Assembly: GCA_030424705.1 (NCBI GenBank) | Contig: JAUHWJ010000145.1 | Location: forward strand, 1-5,947 | DNA from: Alphaproteobacteria bacterium | GTDB taxonomy: Bacteria > Pseudomonadota > Alphaproteobacteria > Rhodobacterales > Rhodobacteraceae | Reading direction: 5' to 3' | DNA length: 5,947 nt | Part shown: positions 1-5,947 of the stretch, piece by piece | Layout of the letters: each line of letters opens with the position of its first letter | How positions within the stretch are numbered: the stretch's first letter is position 1 | Notes under the pieces: model-generated | The model's input: only the letters and a program-made list of their open reading frames with translations | Databases searched by the model: none | Told to the model about the DNA's origin: nothing | Made by a program: the position numbers and the translations under genes

Positions 1-814
1 CGCGCATGAGCCCGAGCGCCTGCCAGTAGGAGAGGCCGCCCGGCGCGCGGCCGATCACGGCGGGCATGATCGAGGGGTCGAGCGCGTCCGCGTCGAAGCA
101 GATCGCGATGTCGGCGCCTTCGGGGATCGGGGCGAGCGCGGCGGTTACGCCATCCCGCCACAGCGCCTCCGCGGTGACGAGGCGGGCGCCCCAGGCCTGC
201 GCCGCCGCGACGTCGCCCGTCCGGGCCGAGCCCATGCCGCGGGCGCCGACCTGTACGATCCCGGCCACATGGGCCATTTCGGAGGCCCGGCGCATGGTGG
301 AGGAGAGGCCCAGCCGCTCCCCCATATGCTCGTCCCGCCAGTCGATATGCGCGTCGATCTGGAGGATCCAGAGCGCCCCGGTCCGCGCCGCCAGCGCCTC
401 CAGCATCGGGATCGGGGTCGAATCGTCGCCGCCCAGCATCACGGGAACCGCCCCGCGTGCGAGGATCGCCGCCGTCCGTTCCCGGATCGCGGCGCGGTTC
501 GCGGCGAAATCCGCATCGCTCAGCGGCAGGTCGCCGGTATCGGCCGGGAGGCGGGAGAGATCGGGGAAGAGCGGGCCGCCGCTTTCGAAATCGTGCCGGT
601 CGAAGCCGCCGGCGAAGGCCGCGGTCGCGGCGCGGAGCGCGGCGGGCGCGTTCCGGCAATAGGAGCCGACCGAGGCGTAGGGCGTCGCGCCGCCGGCGCC
701 GAAGATCGCCGCCGGCGCGTCGAGCCGGGAGAGATCGGGGCAGGGGGGCAGGCCGAGGAAGGTCTCCGCCGCCGCGGCGCCGAAGAGCGCGCCGAGGTCC
801 GGCCCGCCGCTCAT
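1..814 (-). CDS. Divergent ureohydrolase (agmatinase/arginase fold), 3' end outside window
   Basis: The first 271 residues of a ureohydrolase are visible; the C-terminus lies beyond the left edge. Enzymes of this fold hydrolyse guanidino compounds (agmatine, arginine, guanidinobutyrate and relatives) to an amine and urea at a two-manganese centre in the cytoplasm. Seen: GGDDS at residues 128-132, DAHID at 154-158, and DADALDP at 241-247 followed by PGGL. These match the family's GGDHS, DAHxD and DxDxxDP metal motifs. Two positions deviate: the metal-ligand His of GGDHS is Asp131, and the segment that is usually SHGTPFRRA reads GLSSTMRRA (169-177), so its usual His is missing. The substrate is therefore uncertain and I do not assign speB. 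The ATG overlaps the upstream stop codon as ATGA, which suggests translational coupling; its own ribosome binding site is weak. The fold is secure, the activity is not. Confidence 0.88.
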   Translation of the reverse strand, partial: MSGGPDLGALFGAAAAETFLGLPPCPDLSRLDAPAAIFGAGGATPYASVGSYCRNAPAALRAATAAFAGGFDRHDFESGGPLFPDLSRLPADTGDLPLSDADFAANRAAIRERTAAILARGAVPVMLGGDDSTPIPMLEALAARTGALWILQIDAHIDWRDEHMGERLGLSSTMRRASEMAHVAGIVQVGARGMGSARTGDVAAAQAWGARLVTAEALWRDGVTAALAPIPEGADIAICFDADALDPSIMPAVIGRAPGGLSYWQALGLMR

Positions 815-1284
815 CCCTGGGGCGCTTCGAGCTCGCGGACCCGCGCCTGCGCCTGCCCGAGCGCCTGCGTCGTCCGCTCCAGCCGCGCGGCGAGGAAGCG
901 CATGACCTGGAGCGAGACTTCCGGGAATTCCGCGAGGAGCTTCAGGAACGCGTCCCGGTCGATCCGCAGCACCTCGAGGTCGGTCTTGGCGGCGATGGCG
1001 GCGGTTCGGGGGATGTCGCAGAGCACGGCCATCTCGCCGAAGACCTGTTTCGGCCCGATCACCGCCACCTCCCGCCGCTCCCCGCCGATGCGGATGAGCA
1101 CGGAGGCTTCGCCGGTGATGGTGACGAAGGCGCTGTCCCCCTCGTCGCCCTGGTCGAAGAGCAGCTCTCCGGCCCGGTAGGTCAGGCTTTCGGACATGAA
1201 GGCGAGGAGCTGGAGCCGCTTCGGGGCGACGCCCTGGAAGATCGGCGTCTCCATCATCGACTCGACGGCTTTGTTAAGGCTCAT
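811..1284 (-). CDS. Stand-alone cyclic nucleotide-binding domain protein
   Basis: A 157-residue soluble protein that is almost entirely one CRP/PKA-type cyclic nucleotide-binding domain. The beta-barrel runs from about residue 15 to 115, with the FDQGDEGDSAFVTITGEA stretch (43-60) and a phosphate-binding cassette at 82-95 reading FGEMAVLCDIPRTA. Glu84 and Arg93 occupy the positions that contact the ribose hydroxyl and the cyclic phosphate in this family, so ligand binding is plausible. The C-terminal part (about 116-152) is helical and may form a short coiled coil. There is no helix-turn-helix, kinase, cyclase or membrane segment, so it is not a CRP/FNR transcription factor; it may act by binding a partner. 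The start is supported by a strong GGGAGGA four bases upstream. It sits 33 bp after the ABC-like gene and overlaps the ureohydrolase start by 4 bases. Whether it binds cAMP, cGMP or nothing cannot be told from sequence. Confidence 0.93.
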   Translation of the reverse strand: MSLNKAVESMMETPIFQGVAPKRLQLLAFMSESLTYRAGELLFDQGDEGDSAFVTITGEASVLIRIGGERREVAVIGPKQVFGEMAVLCDIPRTAAIAAKTDLEVLRIDRDAFLKLLAEFPEVSLQVMRFLAARLERTTQALGQAQARVRELEAPQG

Positions 1285-1288
1285 GCGA

Positions 1289-1295
1289 TCCTCCC
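1289..1295 (-). promoter_or_regulatory. Ribosome binding site of the cNMP-binding gene
   Basis: On the minus strand this reads GGGAGGA, a near-ideal Shine-Dalgarno sequence four bases before the ATG at 1284. It fixes the start of the cNMP-binding protein. It lies in the 33-bp gap after the ABC-like gene, where no terminator hairpin is visible, which supports co-transcription. Confidence 0.7.
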
Positions 1296-1317
1296 CCGGC
1301 TCTTTTTTCCCCGCGCC

Positions 1318-3924
1318 TTATCCGGCGGCCTGCATCCGCTCCGCCGGCCCCTCGCGGAGGCCGCCATCCTGCTTCACCTCGATTATGTGGTCGAAACCCT
1401 CCGCCAGTTCCGGCGCCGCGAGGGCCATGACGAGGGTGCGGCCCTTCATCTCCTCGAGAATCGCGGCGCGGGCCGAGGCCTCCTCCGGCGCCGCCCCGAC
1501 AGCGACGCCGTTCACGATCAGGATCTCGGTCCGCCGCAGAAGCCCGCGCACGAGCGCGGCGCGGCGGCGCGAGGCGGCCGAAAGCCCGCCGCCGCCCGGC
1601 CCGACCTGCGCGCCGAGGCCGACCGCCGTGATGCCGGGACGGAGGCCGCCGGCCTCGATCTCCCGCTCCAGGAACCCGTCGAACCGCCGCCATGCGCTGC
1701 GGCGGTTATAGCGGCGCTTGCCGTCGAGCAGGTTTTCCGAGACGGAGAGCGCGGGCGAATAGCGCTCGTCCCCGAAGCCGACGACGCGCGCGTCCCCCGC
1801 CAGTTTCGGCAAGAGGCGGGCGCGGGCGGCGAGGAGTTCCGCCTCCAGCTCGGCGTCCACCACATCGAGCCTGTCCCTCACCGGGACGAAGGCGAGGGCG
1901 AAGGAGAGGAGGATGCGGCGCGGCTCGTCCTTCGGCGCCCAGTCCGGCCGCTTCGCCGCCTCGACGATGCCGGCGGCGGCGAGGATGTCCTTCTTCGAAT
2001 AGTCGGAGAAGGAATCGAGGAGGGCGCTCGACTCGTCCACCGCGCCGAGGAGTTCGACCAGTTGCGTCGCGATGCGGAGCCCGGCGCGAAGCAGCGGCTC
2101 CGTCGCCCCCGCCTCGTCCAGCAGGGCGACGACCGTCGCGTCCTCCGCATAATCCGCGATGCCGGCGCGGGCCTTGGCGGGCATGCCGAAGAGGACGTTC
2201 TCCAGCAGCGAGGCGTTCTGGTTGAAGGTCTCCGGCTCCCAGAATTCCACGATGTCGGCGATTTCCCGGTCCCCCGCCGCCGCCTCGCGCAGACGGTCCC
2301 GCGCGGCGAGGATGAGCGCGGCGAGGTCGGGATGCGCCTTCGGGTCCATCCGCGCCTGAAGGCCGAGATGGTAGAGCTCCTCCGCCAGCCCGACCTTCGC
2401 CGAGAGATCGAGGATCCGCTCCGTCAGGGCGGCCGCGTCCGCCACGCCGGCGGCGGCATAATCCGTCCAGTCGCCGAAGGGGTTGGCGGGGATGTTGCCG
2501 GTCCTTTCCGCCTCTTCCAGCCGGCGGCGCGCATCCTCCCGCTCGTCATCGGAGAGAAGCGCCGGGCTCTTGCGCAGGGCGTAGGTCAGATTGTCCTTCA
2601 GCGTGCCCGCGAAGAAGGCGGCGTCCGGCGAGACATAGGCGAGCGAGCGGGCGACGACGGGCATCGGCGCCTCGATCACCGGCGCGCCGCCGATCGTGGC
2701 GCGGCCCTGATCCGGCTCGACCAGCCCGGCCATGATCTTCAGCACGAGGTCGCGCCCGCCCTCCTCCCCGCCCGTCACGGCCGTCGCGCGGCCGGCGGGG
2801 GCTGCGCAGGAGGCGCCGTGGAGGCCGCTCGACGCCGGGCCGTGATTGACGCCGCGGAGCGCTACGTCGCCCTGCAGCCGCGCCTCCGGATCGTCGGCTC
2901 CGCCGCCGATCCGCGCCTCGTCATAGACGTCCTCGCCGGAGAAGTTCTCGACCACCATCTCGTAGCGGCTGTTGAGGTCGTTCCAGCGCTGGAAGTAGTT
3001 CAGGAGCTCCTTCCACGGCGCCGACACGTCCTTGTAGGCGGCGAGCACGGCGACGAGGCTGCCGAGCTCCAGATTGCCGTTGATCACCTGGATGCCGCCG
3101 AAGAGGTAGAAGGCGAAGGGCGTCAGGGCGATCATGAAATTGTTGAGCGCCTTGATCAGATACTTCCGGTTGAAGATGTCGAGCCGGATCCGGTAGCTCT
3201 CGAACAGGCGGTCGCCGACGAGGGCGAGATGCCAGCGCGCGGTGCCGGAGGTGTGGATTTCCTCCATCGCGCCGACGCTCTCGCCGATATTGTCCGCGAT
3301 CCTGCGGACATTGGCGACGCGCTCCTTGTTCAGGCGCACGACCTTCTTCTGGAGCTTCGGGATCAGCCAGGCCTGGACCGGATAGAGCGCGATGGCGGCG
3401 GCGCCGAGGAACGGGTCCTGCATGAAGATGAAGACCATGTAGACGAGCAGCATCCCGCCCTGCCAGACAGGGGTGGATATGACCTCCCCGAAAAAGCCGG
3501 AGAGCGCGTCGATCTCCCCCATCACGGACTGCACGATCTCGCCCTGCTTCATGTGCTGGAAGCGCTTGATCCGGAAGCGCAGCACGGATTCGTAGAGCTT
3601 GAAGCGGAGCCGGCGCATCTGCCGCTCCGAAGTCAGGCCGATCTGGTTGTTGAGGACGAATTTCAGCCAGTTGTTCAGCACGATCATCGTGATGAAGATC
3701 ATGCAGAGCGCCACCAGATAGGTGACCTGGTCCATGCTCGTCCAGAAGAACTCGGTCGGGAACTGCACCGGCTCCTTGCCGGCGCCGAGCGCGTCGTTGA
3801 CGATGATCTTCGGGATTTCGAGGCTGATATAGATGACCGGGAAGGTCATGAAGGTCACGATCAGGGTCTTGATCGTGTCCAGCTTGCCGTGCTTCCAGAC
3901 GAAGCCGACGAGGCTCTTCTCCAT
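1318..3924 (-). CDS. ABC-transporter-like membrane protein with degenerate ATPase domain
   Basis: An 868-residue fusion of an exporter-type membrane domain and an ABC nucleotide-binding domain. Hydrophobic segments lie near residues 19-42, 66-88, 152-189 (probably two helices), 262-280 and 286-297. The ABC framework begins near 350 (RLQGDVALRGV). The catalytic motifs are all altered. The Walker A position reads GGEEGGRD (385-392), with Arg391 for Lys and Asp392 for Ser/Thr. The Q-loop equivalent is AYVSPD (429-434), without Gln. The signature is LSAAS (781-785). Walker B is ILIVNG (801-806), with Asn805 and Gly806 for Asp-Glu. The switch His is Ala837. Q-loop and signature lie about 350 residues apart, against about 60 in ordinary ABC ATPases; the extra part is Ala/Glu/Arg/Leu-rich and probably helical. 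The frame is open throughout, so this looks like a maintained non-canonical protein. The start has a GAGGGGGG ribosome binding site. The gene lies 59 bp after the MBL gene. Substrate unknown. Confidence 0.9.
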   Translation of the reverse strand: MEKSLVGFVWKHGKLDTIKTLIVTFMTFPVIYISLEIPKIIVNDALGAGKEPVQFPTEFFWTSMDQVTYLVALCMIFITMIVLNNWLKFVLNNQIGLTSERQMRRLRFKLYESVLRFRIKRFQHMKQGEIVQSVMGEIDALSGFFGEVISTPVWQGGMLLVYMVFIFMQDPFLGAAAIALYPVQAWLIPKLQKKVVRLNKERVANVRRIADNIGESVGAMEEIHTSGTARWHLALVGDRLFESYRIRLDIFNRKYLIKALNNFMIALTPFAFYLFGGIQVINGNLELGSLVAVLAAYKDVSAPWKELLNYFQRWNDLNSRYEMVVENFSGEDVYDEARIGGGADDPEARLQGDVALRGVNHGPASSGLHGASCAAPAGRATAVTGGEEGGRDLVLKIMAGLVEPDQGRATIGGAPVIEAPMPVVARSLAYVSPDAAFFAGTLKDNLTYALRKSPALLSDDEREDARRRLEEAERTGNIPANPFGDWTDYAAAGVADAAALTERILDLSAKVGLAEELYHLGLQARMDPKAHPDLAALILAARDRLREAAAGDREIADIVEFWEPETFNQNASLLENVLFGMPAKARAGIADYAEDATVVALLDEAGATEPLLRAGLRIATQLVELLGAVDESSALLDSFSDYSKKDILAAAGIVEAAKRPDWAPKDEPRRILLSFALAFVPVRDRLDVVDAELEAELLAARARLLPKLAGDARVVGFGDERYSPALSVSENLLDGKRRYNRRSAWRRFDGFLEREIEAGGLRPGITAVGLGAQVGPGGGGLSAASRRRAALVRGLLRRTEILIVNGVAVGAAPEEASARAAILEEMKGRTLVMALAAPELAEGFDHIIEVKQDGGLREGPAERMQAAG

Positions 3925-3983
3925 GCCGCCCCCCTCAGATGACCCGGTCAGTAGTGGCGCATGGCGCGGGGCCGATCAACGGC

Positions 3984-4853
3984 TCATGCGGCCTTGACCT
4001 TCGCAGCGCGGAAGGAAAGCTCCATCCCGTCCCGCCCGGCGAAGGAGAAGGGGGCGGTCTCCTTCAGCCGCCTCTCGATCTCGGCGATCTGCGCGTCCGT
4101 CCGTGTCGGGTTGTGGTGGAAGAGCGCGAGGCGCTTCGCCCCGGCGAGCGCGGCCAGTCGCACCCCCTCGTCCGGCGTCGAATGGCCCCAGCCGACGTGG
4201 TTTGGGTATTCGGCGGCCGTGTAGGCGCTGTCGTAGATCGCGAGGTCCGCGCCGTCCATCAGCTCCAGCACGTTCTCGTCCGTCTCGCCCTCGACATGTT
4301 CGGTGTCGGAGCAATAGGCGATGGAGACGCCGAGCGCCTCGACCCGGTAGCCGGTGCAGCCGCCGGGATGGTTCAGCGGGCGGGTGACGATCGTCACCTC
4401 GTCGTTCAGCTTCATTCGGCCGTGCGGATCGGGCTGGAAATACTCGATCTCCGCGCCCAGCATCGCCTCCTCCACCGGGAAGAAGGGGCGGCAGAAGAGC
4501 CGCGGCATCAGCAGGCGCATGTCGTGCGGCTCGCAGGCGCCGAGGCGGAATTTCTGACCCGGAATGAAGATCGGCGTGAAGAAAGGCAGGCCGCAGACAT
4601 GGTCGAAATGCGGATGGCCGAGGAGGATCACCGTCTCCCGGTCGTCCGGCTCCTCCATCATCCGGTTGCCGAGCCGGCGGATGCCCGAACCGCAATCGAG
4701 GATGATCCGGGTCGAGGCCGTGAGGATTTCGAGGCAGGGGGTGTCGCCGCCGTAGATCACGGTGTCCGGGCCCGGGGAGGGCAGCGAGCCCCGGACGCCC
4801 CAGAACCTGAATCGGACGTCGGCGTCGCTCATAGGTCTCGTCCAGTCCTTCAT
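3984..4853 (-). CDS. MBL-fold metallo-hydrolase (FWGVRGS group, possible phosphodiesterase)
   Basis: A 289-residue cytoplasmic metallo-beta-lactamase-fold enzyme of the group opening with FWGVRGS (residues 17-23), which is related to PhnP-like and cyclic-nucleotide phosphodiesterase-type hydrolases. The metal motif HPHFDH is at 80-85 (His80, His82, Asp84, His85). Further likely ligands are His162 (in NHPGG), Asp183 (in SDTEH) and His224 or His246/247 (in GWGHST and FHHNP), so the two-metal site looks complete. Family knowledge predicts hydrolysis of a phosphodiester or similar bond; the substrate is not shown. I chose the ATG at 4853 because GGAGA lies five bases upstream; the ATG at 4832 (282 residues, starting MSDADVRF) is a close alternative. 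The frame stays open to an ATG at 4991, but that extension is low-complexity and overlaps a candidate promoter. It appears to be the first gene of the four-gene operon. Confidence 0.9.
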   Translation of the reverse strand: MKDWTRPMSDADVRFRFWGVRGSLPSPGPDTVIYGGDTPCLEILTASTRIILDCGSGIRRLGNRMMEEPDDRETVILLGHPHFDHVCGLPFFTPIFIPGQKFRLGACEPHDMRLLMPRLFCRPFFPVEEAMLGAEIEYFQPDPHGRMKLNDEVTIVTRPLNHPGGCTGYRVEALGVSIAYCSDTEHVEGETDENVLELMDGADLAIYDSAYTAAEYPNHVGWGHSTPDEGVRLAALAGAKRLALFHHNPTRTDAQIAEIERRLKETAPFSFAGRDGMELSFRAAKVKAA

Positions 4854-4858
4854 CGCGG

Positions 4859-4863
4859 TCTCC
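4859..4863 (-). promoter_or_regulatory. Likely ribosome binding site of the MBL gene
   Basis: GGAGA on the minus strand, five bases before the ATG at 4853. It is the best-spaced Shine-Dalgarno match near the candidate starts; the ATG at 4832 has only a distant AAGGA. It favours the 289-residue form. Confidence 0.45.
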
Positions 4864-4895
4864 GGCACGTCCCCTCCACCGGCCTCATCATGCGC

Positions 4896-4918
4896 GCCCG
4901 GATGCGCCGCGCCCGGGC
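4896..4918 (-). other. Candidate leader hairpin upstream of the MBL gene
   Basis: On the minus strand GCCCGG (4918-4913) can pair with CCGGGC (4901-4896) around an 11-base loop. It would fall in the 5' leader between the candidate promoter and the MBL ribosome binding site. No T-run follows, so it is not a typical intrinsic terminator. In such G+C-rich DNA a stem of this size may arise by chance. Confidence 0.22.
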
Positions 4919-4941
4919 AGCCCCCACTCCCCCGTAAGCGA

Positions 4942-4970
4942 ACGATATGGGAAGGATGCGGCGAAATAAA
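4942..4970 (-). promoter_or_regulatory. Candidate promoter of the MBL-ABC-cNMP-ureohydrolase operon
   Basis: In the most A+T-rich patch of the intergenic region the minus strand reads TTTATT (4970-4965), a 17-base spacer, then TATCGT (4947-4942). These match 3 of 6 and 4 of 6 bases of the sigma-70 -35 and -10 consensus. A start near 4935 would give a leader of about 80 bases before the ATG at 4853. Its position supports the internal MBL start over the one at 4991. The match is modest. Confidence 0.3.
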
Positions 4971-5012
4971 CCCGCGGCTGCGGCCTTCCATGCGCCCGAT
5001 GTGCGTAATCCG

Positions 5013-5915
5013 TCACCAACGCGGGCCCTTTCCCTTCAGGCTTTCGGCCAGGTAGTCGACGAAGACGCGCAGTTTCGGCTGCGGGAACCGCCCCGCCGGG
5101 TAGACGGCGTAGATGCCGATGGGCGGCGGCTGGTGGCGCGGCAGGACTTCCACGAGCGCGCCGGAGGCCAGCAGGTCCGAGACGATGAAATGCGGGCCGA
5201 GCACGATGCCGAGCCCTTCCGCCGCCGCGCCCGCCAGCGCGTCCCCGTTGTTGACGGAGAGGCGCCCGCCGATCCGCACCGGCCGCTCCTCCCCATTCGC
5301 GGCGCGGAGGCGCCAGACCGGGCCGGAGGCGTTGTTGGTGTAGTGGAGGAGATCGTGGTCGGAGAGGTCGTCGATCGTCTCCGGCGTGCCGCGTCGGGCG
5401 AGATAGGCGGGGGAGGCGACGAGGATCAGGTCCGTCTCCGCCAGCTTCCGCGCGATGAGCGTGCTGTCCGGCAGGTCGCCGATCCGGATCGCGAGATCGT
5501 ATCCTTCCGCCACCAGCTCCACGCGCCGGTCGTCGAGCTGGAGCCGGGCGGAGACGGCGGGGTAGCGGCAGAGGAAGCCGGAGACCGCCGGCGCGACATG
5601 GCGGAGGCCGAAGGAGAGCGGGGCGGAGATCTTCAGTTCGCCCGTCGGCGCGTCCTGCATCGCGGCGGCCATCGCGTCCGCCTCATGGGCGGCGGAGAGC
5701 ACGTCCCGCGCCTTGTCGAAATAGGCGAGGCCGATCTCCGTCGGGCTCACGCGCCTTGTCGTCCGCGTCAGGAGCCGGGCGCCGAGCCGCGTCTCCAGCG
5801 AGGCGACATGTTTGGAGACGGCGGATTTCGAGAGGCCGAGCCGCTTCGCCGCCTCGGTGAAGCCGCCAAGCTCCACCACGCGCGTGAAGATCTCCATCTC
5901 GGTCAGGCGGTCCAT
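5013..5915 (-). CDS. LysR-family transcriptional regulator
   Basis: A complete 300-residue LysR-type regulator, the usual length for the family. The N-terminal winged helix-turn-helix spans about residues 1-60, with the DNA-reading helices in FTEAAKRLGLSKSAVSKHV (19-37) and the wing around LLTRTTRRVSPTEIG (48-62). A linker helix follows, then a two-lobe periplasmic-binding-protein-like effector domain (about 92-293) with LKISAPLSFG, YDLAIRIG and VNNGDALAGAAAEGLGI as recognisable landmarks. It resembles the large MDRLTEMEIF subgroup of proteobacterial LysR proteins; the ligand cannot be inferred. The ATG at 5915 has GAGGGAGGGG just upstream. It is on the same strand as the four-gene operon but separated by about 160 bp containing a candidate promoter, so it is probably its own unit. 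LysR proteins often control a divergent neighbour, which here would lie beyond the right edge; control of the downstream operon is also possible. Confidence 0.96.
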   Translation of the reverse strand: MDRLTEMEIFTRVVELGGFTEAAKRLGLSKSAVSKHVASLETRLGARLLTRTTRRVSPTEIGLAYFDKARDVLSAAHEADAMAAAMQDAPTGELKISAPLSFGLRHVAPAVSGFLCRYPAVSARLQLDDRRVELVAEGYDLAIRIGDLPDSTLIARKLAETDLILVASPAYLARRGTPETIDDLSDHDLLHYTNNASGPVWRLRAANGEERPVRIGGRLSVNNGDALAGAAAEGLGIVLGPHFIVSDLLASGALVEVLPRHQPPPIGIYAVYPAGRFPQPKLRVFVDYLAESLKGKGPRW

Positions 5916-5947
5916 CGCCCCTCCCTCGCCCCGGTGATGGACGGTAA

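Noticed and set aside
811..1284. The cNMP-binding protein as a CRP/FNR-type transcription factor.
   Set aside because: It ends shortly after the binding domain; no helix-turn-helix is present.
2740..2880. A frameshift or sequencing error as the reason for the odd Walker A region.
   Set aside because: The flanking ABC framework (GASCAAPAGRATAV before, LKIMAGLVEPDQGRATIGG after) stays in one frame and lines up with the normal spacing, so the substitutions look real.
457..3942. An 1161-codon open frame on the plus strand, antisense to the ABC-like and cNMP genes, followed at 3939 by another long plus-strand frame in a 4-base ATGA overlap.
   Set aside because: The translation is Arg/Gly/Glu/Asp-rich with no recognisable domain, while the opposite strand encodes clear families over the same span. 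Long antisense frames are common opposite G+C-rich genes, and the overlap is probably coincidence.
3939..4937. A 332-codon plus-strand frame antisense to the MBL gene.
   Set aside because: No recognisable motif; the minus strand here has a complete metal-binding motif set for an MBL-fold enzyme.
4972..4983. A hairpin after lysR (CCGC-AGCC-GCGG on the minus strand, followed by GTTTATTT) as an intrinsic terminator.
   Set aside because: The stem is only four base pairs and the T-run is interrupted; the same bases also form the candidate -35 element.
4854..4991. Extended MBL protein starting at 4991 (335 residues).
   Set aside because: The extra 46 residues look non-coding, no good ribosome binding site precedes the ATG, and the FWGVRGS motif normally lies very near the N-terminus.

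Overview
The window is a G+C-rich (about two-thirds by eye), densely packed bacterial segment in which every supportable gene lies on the minus strand. Base composition, codon style (strong G/C at third positions) and the type of proteins suggest an alphaproteobacterium, possibly Rhodobacterales or a relative; this is inference from general familiarity, not a database match.

Reading in the direction of transcription (right to left): a complete LysR-family regulator (5013-5915); a gap of about 160 bp that holds a candidate promoter and a leader hairpin; a metallo-beta-lactamase-fold hydrolase (3984-4853); an 868-residue ABC-transporter-like membrane protein (1318-3924); a small stand-alone cyclic-nucleotide-binding-domain protein (811-1284); and a ureohydrolase (agmatinase/arginase fold) that begins in a 4-base stop/start overlap at 811-814 and runs off the left edge. 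The last four genes have gaps of 59 bp, 33 bp and -4 bp, so they look like one operon.

The most unusual item is the ABC-like protein. Its N-terminal membrane domain looks intact, but every catalytic motif of its nucleotide-binding domain is altered (Walker A Lys to Arg, Q-loop Gln lost, LSGGQ changed to LSAAS, Walker B Asp-Glu changed to Asn-Gly, switch His changed to Ala). A segment of roughly 290 extra residues separates the Q-loop region from the signature region. The reading frame is unbroken and the flanking motif-like framework still aligns, so it looks like a maintained pseudo-ATPase rather than a decayed gene.

The neighbours offer a speculative theme: an MBL-fold hydrolase of a group that includes phosphodiesterases, a cyclic-nucleotide sensor domain without an output domain, and a membrane protein that probably cannot hydrolyse ATP in the usual way. 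One possible reading is a nucleotide-responsive membrane system, with the divergent ureohydrolase as a metabolic passenger or effector. Nothing in the sequence proves this link; the operon layout is the only direct support. No RNA genes, insertion sequences, CRISPR arrays or attachment sites were seen.
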